Assembly (NCBI GenBank): GCA_028565635.1
Contig: JAOXYB010062501.1
Coordinates: forward strand, 1 to 24,853
Direction: 5' to 3'
Origin: Phoronis ovalis
Lineage: Eukaryota > Phoronida > Phoronidae
DNA length: 24,853 nt
A program made the translations under genes and the position numbers. The first letter of the stretch is position 1, and each line of letters begins with the position of its first letter. Below the pieces are notes generated by a model. That model was given only the letters and a program-made list of their open reading frames with translations. It made no database searches and was not told the origin of the DNA. Of the stretch, positions 1-10,366 are shown piece by piece.

Positions 1-957
1 AATATAATTAGAACGTGTACTAAATATTTAGAACGTGTCTATAAGAAGACGTTTTGACCCTAATGGCTTTCGATACACAGCTGCTTCGTAGTAACTGATC
101 GTCTGCTTTGCCCTCCATATACAAATTTGGTTCTCACGAGTTCTCATTAGCTGTCACTGGCTTTGAGTTCTGTACGCGTATCCAGGTGGACGATCAAAGG
201 ATCCAGTTGTGTCAATTTATAAGATATAAAATTTGAATTGAATGGTAAGAAACCGTAAAATATTAAATTTTTAAACGATATATAATCGAAGATTTACAGG
301 CTCTGAAACACAGGGTGTTAAATTTGCGCTTTATTCTTATACATGTTACTCTTTCAGAAAAGAATATATTTTACATGTAAACAGAGGAAACTAAATGTAT
401 TCGATTATGCGGCTGTAACTATAAGATATATCAATACTCTGATTGGTTAAGTCGCACAGGTACTTTTAATCAAACAAGCTGCAGTGTAATATATTCTTAT
501 AAATTTTTAATCAGTTATAAAACTTTCCAACTATTGAATTTTACCGGTAAGTAAACTTAATGACGTTCTTAATCATTGTGGAGAGCTAACGAAGCCGAAA
601 CGTAAAGTCTTGTTAACAACAGACTTTTGTTTTTGCAAACTCGTTATAGAGACAGTTTATGATAATATATCTATTATTTTTCAAATGATTTTTTAATTGG
701 AGTAAGTAGGAAAATTATTTTGAAGGATGGTTTTACACGATATATACGAAATTTGGTGATACGAAACATTATTTCATGTCTTGGAAATCTTAGAAAAATA
801 AACAGATACTACCAAGGCAATATAGACTACGATCTATGTGGAAGGAGGAAAGTGCTTGTAATTGTTGCATTTAATTGCTGCATTTATTTTTTTGAAGACA
901 CAGCAAGTGAGAATGGATTAGATAAATAATAATAACAGAATTAGACAAAGCATAAGT
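1..957 (+). other. Upstream region and probable 5' UTR of the potassium channel gene
   Basis: No convincing coding sequence is visible. An in-frame TAG at 919-921 precedes the channel ATG at 958, so the protein does not extend upstream on this contiguous DNA. A strong donor-like site (CGGTAAGTAA, GT near 547) and an acceptor-like pyrimidine tract ending in ACACAG near 902 could bound a 5' UTR intron; this is inference only. The short open frame at 720-929 has no recognisable protein features. No TATA box or start site can be assigned. Confidence 0.35.
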
Positions 958-3900
958 ATGAGTGTTGATTTGACTGGCGGTCGTGGCCGTTCAATGTCCA
1001 TGACAGGGCGGTCCATGAGTATTGTACCCACTGAAGCAGCTACCAAAAGCGAAACTGGTCAACCGAGTAACAGAGTAGTGATCAACGTGGGAGGCGTTCG
1101 CTTTGAAACATTTAAATCGACTTTAAAAAATATTCCAGACACTCGGTTGTCTTGGATTACTGAATCCACGGCTCACAATGTTGATTATGATCCTGGAACA
1201 AAGGAATATTTCTTTGATAGACACCCTGATGTGTTTTTGATGATTTTAAATTATTATCGAACTGGTAAGTTACACGCCCCTAGTGACGTATGCGGTCCAA
1301 TGTTTGAAGAAGAGCTGGCATTTTGGGGCATTGACGAAAAACAAATAGAACCATGTTGTTGGATGAACTACAGGCAAGTGATAACATTGCTAATAAGCCC
1401 CGCCTCTCGCCGAAAAGGCGCGCGAGAGTCAATATTTCGTGAAATGGAAGAGTCTGTCAACGGAGCCATTTTTAAAATTTTTGGCCAGGGCTTCTTTGTG
1501 AAAAACCACCGGTAGTGATCTTTATATAGTTGCGTTAAAGAATATCGGCATACAGCTCTTTCGTACTCTCACTCATATTTTAGTGTGGAAGGTGGTCTTC
1601 CACATTTTTCTTAGTTATTTCTATGTGCTTTCTAGAACATAGCAAATATAGATTTGCAAACAAACGTAATCAATATATTGAGCCAAATATATGAAAATAA
1701 AAATTTTAAAAACTGTAAATTCCTTATAAATACATGCAACAGAGTAGCCAGCAAACTAATAGCTGTGTATTTTGCAATGAGATATATTTATAGGTATAAA
1801 TACAAAATAATTCCATAGGTTAAGTATATTTTTATTGTAACTTTACCACATACTGTTTCACGCCATATAGATAAATGTATGCAGACATGTATTTATTCTG
1901 GACATTTCATAATCCTTTTCGTGTTGCAGGCAACACAGAGACGCCCAGGAAACGTTACAGGAATTAGAAGATGAAGATCAAATTCGTTTCGATGAGCCGG
2001 ATTCCGATGAAGATATAGAATTTACAAGTAAAACTGCAAAATTATTTGGAATTGTGCAGGACGACAGTATTCACAAAACGCCATGGGAAAAATGGAGGCC
2101 AAAAGTTTGGTCTCTGTTAGATGATCCTTATTCATCAAAGGCAGCGTTGGTAATAAGTTACTTTTTGATGGCCAATGTTTTATTTACATGTAGCTATATT
2201 TATGTCATTTCGAAATATGTTACAGAGTAATATTCTTCTTGTTCTTTCAAATGATTTCTTCTTTTAAAAATACCATTTCATTGTATAAACACATACCTCC
2301 ACTATCGGTATCTATTGAGCTGAGTTACCATTGTTTTACATGTTTGAAGTCATCTGTTAATAGTTTACATGTATCGAATCGTTTCGCCTTTGCACTAAGC
2401 CATGTTTCTCATGCATGCGCAAATCCTTCGTTTGTTTTCTTCTTCGCAGGTGTTAACTATAATATCATTAACATTCGTCCTTGTTTCAATCGCTGGATTT
2501 GTGATGGAAACGCACATTTATTTTCGCGTGGACAAAATTACTAAAGAGAAACTAAACGACAGCACCTTGGTGAACATGACAAATGCGGATATTCGTGACT
2601 CAACCGAGCCACACCAAGTCTTTATGATAGTAGAAATAACATGTCTTGTATATTTTACAATAGAATTTATAGCCAGAATTATATTTTGTCCAAAAAAGAA
2701 GAGCTTTATGACAGAACAGATGACATGGGTTGACATTATATCTATATCTCCAGTATACATTCAATATATTGTAATTGCAATAAACGCTACTTTGGAAAAT
2801 GATCCGGCAATACAAGTCATAAGTGCATTTCGATTGATTCGAATTTTCCGCATTTTTAAAATGACCAAGCACTTTAATGGATTGAAAATTCTTTATCATG
2901 CTATCAAAGCTAGCGCAAAGGAGTTGTTACTACTTATTTATTTGTTGTGTCTTGGTGTATTAATATTTGCTGTGCTGATTTATTACGCGGAACTGGTTGA
3001 TGAAGATGAGAAGAATTCGTTTGTCAATATTCCTATTGGATTTTGGTGGGCTGTGGTTACCATGACAACTTTGGGTTATGGCGAAAAAGTTCCAAAAACA
3101 GGTAAGAAAGAGGTGCTAACAGATGCTTGAGATGACTTAATTCACCAATATGTTTATTTAAAAGTAAAGAAGTAAGAAATTATGATAAATACGTTGCGCA
3201 TAATTTATTTGATAATCAAAACAGAATAAAAAAAATGAATACAAGAACTTTTTCCCAACGGGCTATTATTGCGTATTGTAGTAATTTTATTATATTTTAG
3301 GATTGGGATATATTGTTGGATCGCTTTGTGCCGTGTGTGGTGTGCTTCTTATAGCTTTGCCCGTTCCAGTGATTGTCAACAACTTCCAGCTGTACTATTC
3401 CCATGCCCAGGCTAAAGCCAAGTTGCCCAAGAAGAGAAGGCATATTTTAGTCGGAGCTGCGGATGCTTTGAAGACTCAAATAGCTATGCCTGGAGAAGAA
3501 GAAGATGACGATGCAGAAAGTCAATTTCCTGTTTGTGATTCAACTGGAACTTCTGATAAAACAAGGTACAGGCAGATTTGACACATAAAACCCAAAGACT
3601 TTTATTAAACAGCTGTTTTTTTTATAATGAATATTTAACAGAGCTAAAATGATCAACAGAACTATTGGTTATAAAGGAATGATTTAATTTAAACGAAGTT
3701 AATATTCTTAAACTTCCTACCTTGCAGATCATCTTCTATTAGCCCGAGTGTGGATTCTTGTTCATCACTGGATCGCAAAGGCAGCAACGACACCATAGAC
3801 ACTATAGATAGTGGTATAAAAACAGGAGGGTGTAAGTTAGACTTATTTTATATGATCTATATATTTTACAAGATTGTTTTTATTTGAAATCAAAGAGAAT

Positions 3901-5027
3901 TCATTTTCGCTAATAATTCGAAGCCGTTTAATGCGGATTTAAAAAAAACACATAAACATGTATGGAAAAGACCTACAGTATAAAATTCAAAACTTTTGGT
4001 TTAAGCTCATTTCTGGTTTACAAAATAGAACAGTAATACATTTTTAGACAATACTCTATCAGATATATGATTCAGAATTCGTTAACACTTTAACTGTAGA
4101 ACTGCGAATATATTTCTAAAAGAGCTGGGTTTTATTTGGTCAAACAATTTTCAAATTTCAAACGCAAACCTACCTACATGTACGTTGGTAACAAAAAAAC
4201 TATTGAAATTCCAATACCATTGCTGATTCTTTCCTTTTTAGCAAACGCTAGTAACGATAGTTCTGGAATTAGCGTCATATTTACGGATGAAGTCGCAGAG
4301 GCTTCACCACCATTAGTTCATGAGAAAATGCATTTACCGTCGAAATCAATGCAGACATTAACACAAAGATCCAAGGGCCCACAAAGACGCATGAGTTTTA
4401 TGCCCTCGAATATGGAGTCGAACAAAGGTATTGTTGATTTTTTATACTTTAATAATAATAATTATTATTTTTATTATTATAATAACAAAAAGTGTTAAAA
4501 TTTACTACATATTCTAAAATGTCAAGAGTTTACAGATGTTAGCATTAAATCTGGGATGTCAAATAAGCAGCATTAATTCAAGAACCATCAAGAAGCAACT
4601 TCATATAGTACTTTTTCAATATATCCAATTTCAAAATGAAATGCTATTTTATTATGAACTTTTTCGTTAAAAAATCTTTTTAGGAACTGTTAATACATGC
4701 AAGCAAAAAGATGAAGAGATATGCGAGAGGACATGCTTGTGTATAAGACAAAAACATAACCACCGACTTTTTCATTAAAAAAAATCCATCAGTAAAAGAT
4801 GTTTTTTGAAATAATTTTTTATTTTTTTGAATAAATACTAGGTATTTTTGCTGTTATTCCTTTCAGTTTATCCCAGTGACCCATCACCGCTTACAAAAAG
4901 GGACTCACTAAAAAGAAATTCACTATTGAAGCGAGATTCTTTGAAAGCAACCCCAAACACGAGAGGTGGTCCACCTAGGAGGCGATCACTAATGCCTCCA
5001 GCGGTTGTGGAAATGAGCCCGGAATAA
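958..5027 (+). CDS. Shaw/Kv3-type voltage-gated potassium channel alpha subunit, 7 coding exons
   Basis: Coding exons are 958-1373, 1930-2149, 2450-3101, 3301-3565, 3728-3831, 4242-4427 and 4867-5027; together they give 667 codons plus TAA, in frame throughout. The product would be a plasma-membrane delayed-rectifier subunit that assembles as tetramers. Visible parts: T1 domain (about 39-140) with the non-Shaker zinc motif H106-x5-C112-x20-CC133/134; S1 about 213-234; S2 269-292; S3 304-323; S4 335-354 ([14 protein letters not shown]); S5 370-393; pore helix and filter TLGYGE at 419-424; S6 with [10 protein letters not shown]-glycosylation sequons lie in the S1-S2 loop (NDS, NMT) and near S3-S4 (NAT). 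The C terminus has an EEEDDD patch and many R-x-S motifs. ATG 958 has A at -3 and follows an in-frame stop. S4-S5 and S6 are closest to Shaw (KCNC); the exact orthologue is not settled. Odd points: GC-AG intron 1, Glu in the filter, Ser at the first S4 Arg position. Confidence 0.93.
1374..1929 (+). other. GC-AG intron 1 of the potassium channel gene
   Basis: The only join that keeps the Kv3 hallmark YRQHRD is exon 1 ending ...TACAG at 1373 and exon 2 starting GCAACAC at 1930. The intron then begins GCAAGT and ends TTGCAG. AG|GCAAGT is the known consensus of the minor GC-AG class. A GT donor four bases later (CAA|GTGATA) would need an acceptor directly before CAC, and there is none. The intron has no other recognisable content. 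Confidence 0.85.
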
Positions 5028-8000
5028 ACGGCATGTAAGAGATTATCAAATGGTTCCTGTATAAACAAGAGAAGAATCAAGGATAGGTAGAGCGTATTTA
5101 TTAGATACTGGACTTATGTGCGTTGAATACACATAAGCCTTGTAACCCGCCTTGTAACCCGCTTTGTGAATAGTTCCTTGACATTTGAAGAAGTTTTCAT
5201 AAATATCTAATTAAATTGTTTCAACATAAAAAATTAAGAACAAAAAACAACAACCTGCCATGGTTAACAACTGATTAAATTGAGTCTGTCTGTTATAATA
5301 ATATCAATGACTACGATAGAAGACATAACGATAAAAATATAAAGCGACGCATAAAAAGGCTGTTTATACATGTACGTTGGGAATACTGACGCCCACATGT
5401 GCATGCGCATCTTAATACATATTGTGCTCCATAACTTAACAACCTAAATATGGACCAGAAACAAAAAGTGCAAAGCTACCTGTCTGGATTGGATAGTTCT
5501 TGTGGGTTATAAATAAGAATTATTACCAATTCATTATAACGCCGGATACTGCATGTAAGAGGCATCCTTTTAAAGGAAATTGAATAACATAATTATCAAC
5601 AATTGTTCTCTTTGGATGGTGCTGAATTTCTCAGCCATGTGTATATGAGCAAATGCCACAGAAAAAATGATATTCGGTTTCCATCGAAGAGTATTACATA
5701 ATTCTGAATAAATACTCAACAACAGTACATTACTGTTTTCAGAGCCTACAAGGACTTAATAAATGAGAAAATATGAGTAATAAAAATATCGATAGAACAT
5801 TAATAATTCATATTAAATAAATACCCTGTGTAGATAAGAGTCATTTTGACGCTATTAAAAAGGATTAATTTGGACTGAGAGTTGTTTTTTTAAACAAATG
5901 GACTAATTGTAATCGAATTGTAATACTTTCATAGCAAAGTAACAAATACAGAACCCGGGGATACTTACATATATGATGAATATGGGAATGTGCCGCGGAA
6001 ATGGGTAACCTTTTCACCGACAAATCAATAAAAGTTAGTCCACTTTTCACAGAAAATTTCCTAAAAACGCGTCCATTTTAAGAAGAATTCCAATGGGTTC
6101 GTATTTAGAGTAAAAACCTGGAAATCGGCCTCTTTTTCTAAGCGAAAAGCCTAAAAATGGATTTCTTTTTGAGAACAAAAGGGATACAACACCATCTAAA
6201 AGGAAGATCATTACCCCTGGTTATAAAAATTCAAGATTTTATATATTAACTGATTTTCAAGAGAGAAATGGCTAGTAAAGAAATATGTTATAATTAAGTG
6301 TGTTCTGTACTACTGAGGCATAAGTCGGAACTAGTTTTGGTTCATAAGTTTTTCAACATTTTCGCCTTAAGGAACATCATTCATCGCAGTTTCATAAAAA
6401 TCAATGGTATCACCCACGAAGAATAACCTTGCTACCTTAATATATACCCTACCACGTCTTTGAGAGAAAATGTTAAAGTACAAAATTGATATAGTTTATT
6501 ACTTAGATACTTTGGGCTAAAAAGGAATCTATTAGTGAAAAATGTGGTAAAAAAGGACTGAGGTAACTAATTATAGAAACTGAATAAATATAAAAATGAG
6601 CCAAAGTCTAACATGGATCAACTTTGCTGTGCAAGATAATTAATTCTGAGAAACACAACAGCTGCTAATTTGGTACACTAATGTACATATGTATGTAAAC
6701 AACTTAAATCTAATGTAAAGAATACACGGTTGCTTAGTTACATTATTCAAATGGTGCTATGACGTAAATATGAATAATTAATGAAAATATAAATAGTGTT
6801 ATGTAAAAACAAACTAATACTAATACTATATAGGGTGACAAATTAAATCTTTTTCAAACTTATGTGGAGCCCTTTCTTGAATTTGAGCCTTTTTGATTAG
6901 ATCTAGTAGCCCCTCCGAAATGCATAATTTAATTTCACACAGAAAACCTCCTATTATTGTTTCGTAGCTTAGTAAGAACGCACACGCTAAATAAAAGTAC
7001 ATCGAGAAGCATGCAAAGGGTATTCAGATTGATACAGTATGTCAATTGAAAATGTGTAAGAAAATCAGAAAGCCTACATCAGTTGATCTTGTTCCTACGA
7101 AATAAAGCTGTGAAAATGTTTTATTAGAAATACCATATTTATTATATACTGTTTAATATTTATCTAACTGTGTAATGTTATGTTATTATTCAATTTTGAA
7201 GAATTAAATATAGACTTACTATATATTAAATACATCTATTATACATTTGTTAAAAAGCAACAGAAGTACTGTTTAAGAATACACATGTAATCTTGCTTCT
7301 TATCGGTGTTCTATTGCTTGTGGAGAACACTTAATTGTGTTTAGATTTTTAAAATTATCTGCAATTATCGTTTATACTGGTGACATTGCATTGGAGAATA
7401 TAAAATTTTCATGAAATGAATTGCACATATTAAGATTTAAGTTAAATCTAGTGCAAAAAATTGATTTCGAAAAAATTATTTGCAAAATTAAATATTTTCC
7501 TCAGTATTCAAGAAAAATCCATCTGCGAATTACAATGTACATTTGAGTTCCGGACTGGTAACGCCACTGAGTGCATTGGAAACTTATAAGGAATAAATTA
7601 ATGCCATAATGTATTGTTACCATCTTCGCAATGCCAAGGGAATATTCTCACATACGTTCCTATATTACCCTTGGGGTTCTCTAAGAGTGTATACGAAGAG
7701 AGAATCTCCTGCGTTCGGAGGATGATTGTTGCTTAAATGTTAAAATGGCCAGTATTTCAAAAGTTCCGTTAAAGACCCAGCTGCTGATATATGCCAGAAA
7801 ACGTTTTCAACATAATTAGGAATTATGTCTAGGATTCTCGGAAAATCCATTTGGAGAGGTGGTGTTAGGCAAATGTTACATGCAAGGGTTTCCTTCCCCG
7901 AGTTACATTCTATTCCTGACGAAAAGCTTTTGTGCCAAAAACAACCAGGTATATTTCTTTGAAATAAATAATGTAACGAGAACATATTTTGGCTGAAAAT

Positions 8001-8058
8001 TGAATTGAAACGTGAGACATTTTTCTCTAATTATAAAGACTAGATTACTCTAAGAGGT
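5028..8058. other. Intergenic, includes 3' UTR of the potassium channel gene
   Basis: AT-rich sequence without a recognisable gene. The channel 3' UTR starts here; AATAAA hexamers at 5707-5712 and 5758-5763 are possible polyadenylation signals, though neither can be chosen from sequence alone. A dispersed-repeat fragment lies at about 5952-6180 and is listed separately. Short open frames (for example 5865-6050 and 7740-7985 on the - strand) show no protein family features. Confidence 0.5.
5952..6180 (+). repeat. Dispersed repeat with the GGRATGTGCCGCGGAA hallmark, copy 1
   Basis: A CCCGGGG-TACT start at about 5954 is followed by GGGAATGTGCCGCGGAA at 5984-6000. The same arrangement recurs at the right edge of the window (CCCGGGG...TACTC, then GGGGATGTGCCGCGGAA at 24733-24749). 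Downstream sequence in both copies consists of degenerate short lines rich in TTTT and CCATTT. The family is not identified and the downstream boundary is approximate. Confidence 0.6.
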
Positions 8059-8136
8059 TCCTATAAGAAGTTATACCATATTTTGTTTTTAGATAAAAAA
8101 TTATAGGTTTTGTTTTGTAATTCTATATATCATTAA
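8059..8136 (+). repeat. 78-bp dispersed repeat C, copy 1
   Basis: From TCCTATAAGAAG to ATATCATTAA this segment is almost identical to 9975-10053; differences are confined to the T-rich tract and a few bases. It occurs singly here, whereas the second copy sits between two 52-bp direct repeats. Confidence 0.85.
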
Positions 8137-8507
8137 TTAAGTCCTTAATTTGCCTAATTCCTTCCCAACGGCACCACAAGTTTGCTCACCATTGGTTGAT
8201 CGCTGTCACAGTATTTTCTTCGGATCTAACATATAATAAAATCGTGATATAAAGTCTGACCATGCGTTAAATACAGCTTGCAATATAATAAGAACAGTGT
8301 CACAATTTATCTCGATCCCTTATTTGTATACAATTAATATTGGAACGACTATGGGGTAGAATGCGCTCCTCATTTGTCGTCGTCTTTGTTGAATATGGAG
8401 ATCTTATCGGTTTTGCTCTTCTCGATTGGCAACTGAATTAATGACTAATTTCTGATTGTTTCCACTTCTGTTTTCTTACTGCACATGTCAGTTATTTATC
8501 GAAAAGA

Positions 8508-8640
8508 AAACCAAAGGGCAAATCGTGCACTTTTTGATACAAGCACCAAATCTGGCACAAATGTAGAGTTCAACATTGCGAACAATTTTGGATATGGCGG
8601 CCAAAATTAAAGCGCTTTCACTAATGTGTCATAAATTGCT
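8508..8640 (+). repeat. Repeat R, copy 1 (direct)
   Basis: The core (8517-8602) reads from GGGCAAATCGTGCAC through TCTGGCACAAATGTAGAG to CAATTTTGGATATGG. It matches copy 2 at 8933-9090 in the same orientation and copy 3 at 9180-9255 in reverse complement. Similarity between copies 1 and 2 fades into diverged GGCC/AAAGCTTT stretches after the core. No open reading frame of note; likely a non-autonomous element or part of one. Confidence 0.8.
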
Positions 8641-8932
8641 GCCTGTAAAAATTTAAAGGGTGAAAAAAGTAAATAATACAACAAGATTAATTTCTTAGCA
8701 ATTTGTCATTGTGATGCAAGAAACTGTACAATCCAAGACGGCCGCTAAAAATCGCGTATTTTCATCTAAAGCATCTGTCTTAACTGGTTGTTGGCATCAT
8801 ATTTCATATCAGTAACAATGAACATAATGCATAAAGATGAAGCTCTTAACAACAACAACAGATATTTAATGTGTTAGTATCCAACATGGCTACCAAATTC
8901 AAGATGGACAACTCCATTTTTAGACCGGCAAT

Positions 8933-9090
8933 AAAACCAAAATATGGGCAAATGGTGCACTTTTTCATACAAGCATGAAATCTGGCACAAATGTAGAGTT
9001 CCACATTGCAAACAATTTTGGATATGGAGCCACCTCAAATGTTCCAAAATGGCCGCTAAACGTAAAAGCTTTTACTAAAAGTGTCACAAG
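8933..9090 (+). repeat. Repeat R, copy 2 (direct)
   Basis: Matches copy 1 over about 86 bases (core 8946-9031) and more loosely on both sides, starting from AAAACCAAA. A 67-codon open frame runs from 8975 to 9178, but it lies on the repeat and shows no protein features. Confidence 0.8.
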
Positions 9091-9179
9091 TTTAGTGCTT
9101 GACAAATTCCAGTGTGAAAAACATACATTAGGTAAAAAAATATATGGATTTGGTGGCCATTTTGGAAAATTGAGATGAG

Positions 9180-9255
9180 TCCATATCCAAAATTGTTTGC
9201 CTTAATGAACTATACATTTGTGGGCTTGTATCAAAAAGTGTACCATTTATGCACG
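9180..9255 (-). repeat. Repeat R, copy 3 (inverted)
   Basis: Its reverse complement matches the core of copies 1 and 2 (TACACTTTTTGATACAAGC and GGCAAACAATTTTGGATATGG). With copy 2 it forms an inverted pair separated by roughly 150 bases, so this region may be a foldback or MITE-like unit of about 330 bases (8933-9262). Confidence 0.75.
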
Positions 9256-10365
9256 AAATGACTGGACTAAGTCTCAAAATATAATGTTTACCACACTTTC
9301 AGTTATAAAAATAAACATTATATACTGTAAACACAATAATATACATTATATACTGTAAATACACAATAATTTCAGTAATTTGGAACTTTTTTTGAAATTT
9401 ATCACTGACAAGATATGCATAAAATAACCTTTTCAGCAAATATTGTGACATATTATTATTATTATTATAGTTTATTATTGTGTGAAAAAGGTGCGTCTCC
9501 CACGTTCCCCTGATAATTATATGCCATTTTTAATGTTTTTGTGGAAAAAATGTAAACATTTGTTACCTAAGGGGTTACAGTTTTCTGAATGTTGTTTAGG
9601 AAAATTCTTGTTTACAAATCCAGTTATAAGATATCACCATGTGCGCCTTTAGTGAATGCTTAAATAAGAGATAAAGGGCAATGGGATAATCTTTAATAAT
9701 TTGCAAAACAACAAAATACATGCACAACCATTTTTGTGAGATGCTACAGATATAACAACTGCTAATAAAATTCATTGTTTAGAAATAAAACAAAACTTAT
9801 TATTTTCCACAGTAACAACAAAAACCAGAAATTTAGGTGTGGCATACACATATGAGTACACCATTAGATTTCCAGCCATCTCCATTATCATGTTTATGTC
9901 GAAATAGAGCAATGTTCCTTATAACTAAGCAAGCTATAACTTGAAGACGGTTAGAGGTAGAGTATGGCAATTGCTCCTATAAGAAGTTATACCATATTTT
10001 GTTTTTAGATAAAAAATTATAGGATTTTTTTTTGTAATTCTATATATCATTAACTAAGCAAGTTATAACTTGAAGACGGTTAGAGGTAGAGTATGGCAAT
10101 TGTGATGTGACATTCCTTGGGTAGGCTATTGTAAACAGTTCATCCAATAATGATGGTATCAAATTACAAAGAGGTCATTTTGATAAACTTTGAAGACATC
10201 TAGGTATACGTAATAACAGATGAGATTTTATTTTTTGCCATCTTGTAGTGGAAAAATGCTTTGAATCATGAAACTTTTCAAGAACAGTCTATAAATTTAC
10301 TTTTCTGCCAGTATAAAACCTAATTTACATGTTTGTGTAAAATATAAGTAGAATTTGACATTTAT
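9256..10365. other. Intergenic between the convergent genes, apart from the D/C repeats
   Basis: AT-rich DNA with a small ATT microsatellite near 9452-9480 and the D1-C-D2 repeat cluster. I see no gene. The left boundary with the channel 3' UTR is unknown. The BBS12 3' UTR on the - strand occupies the right end. Confidence 0.5.
9922..10102 (+). repeat. 52-bp direct repeats D1/D2 flanking repeat C copy 2
   Basis: D1 is 9922-9973 and D2 is 10051-10102 (TAACTAAGCAAG...GGCAATTG), differing at one base. The segment between them (9975-10053) is a near-identical copy of 8059-8136. This is either a short insertion with an unusually long flanking duplication or a tandem duplication of about 129 bases followed by decay. 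Confidence 0.85.
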
Positions 10366-10366
10366 T
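10361..10366 (-). promoter_or_regulatory. Possible BBS12 polyadenylation signal AATAAA overlapping the stop codon
   Basis: On the - strand the stop TAA (10368-10366) runs straight into AATAAA (10366-10361), sharing its last A. If used, the 3' UTR would be only some tens of bases. Other signals further left cannot be excluded. Confidence 0.4.

Noticed and set aside
720-929. Small protein upstream of the channel
   Set aside because: The start is not ATG on the DNA (TTG), composition is ordinary AT-rich noise, and no family features are seen.
1374-1515. Continuation of the channel first exon to a stop at 1515 as the normal coding end
   Set aside because: The conserved QHRDAQET segment continues in the exon at 1930; the extra 48 codons match nothing and lie in the GC-AG intron. 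Kept only as a possible intron-retained form.
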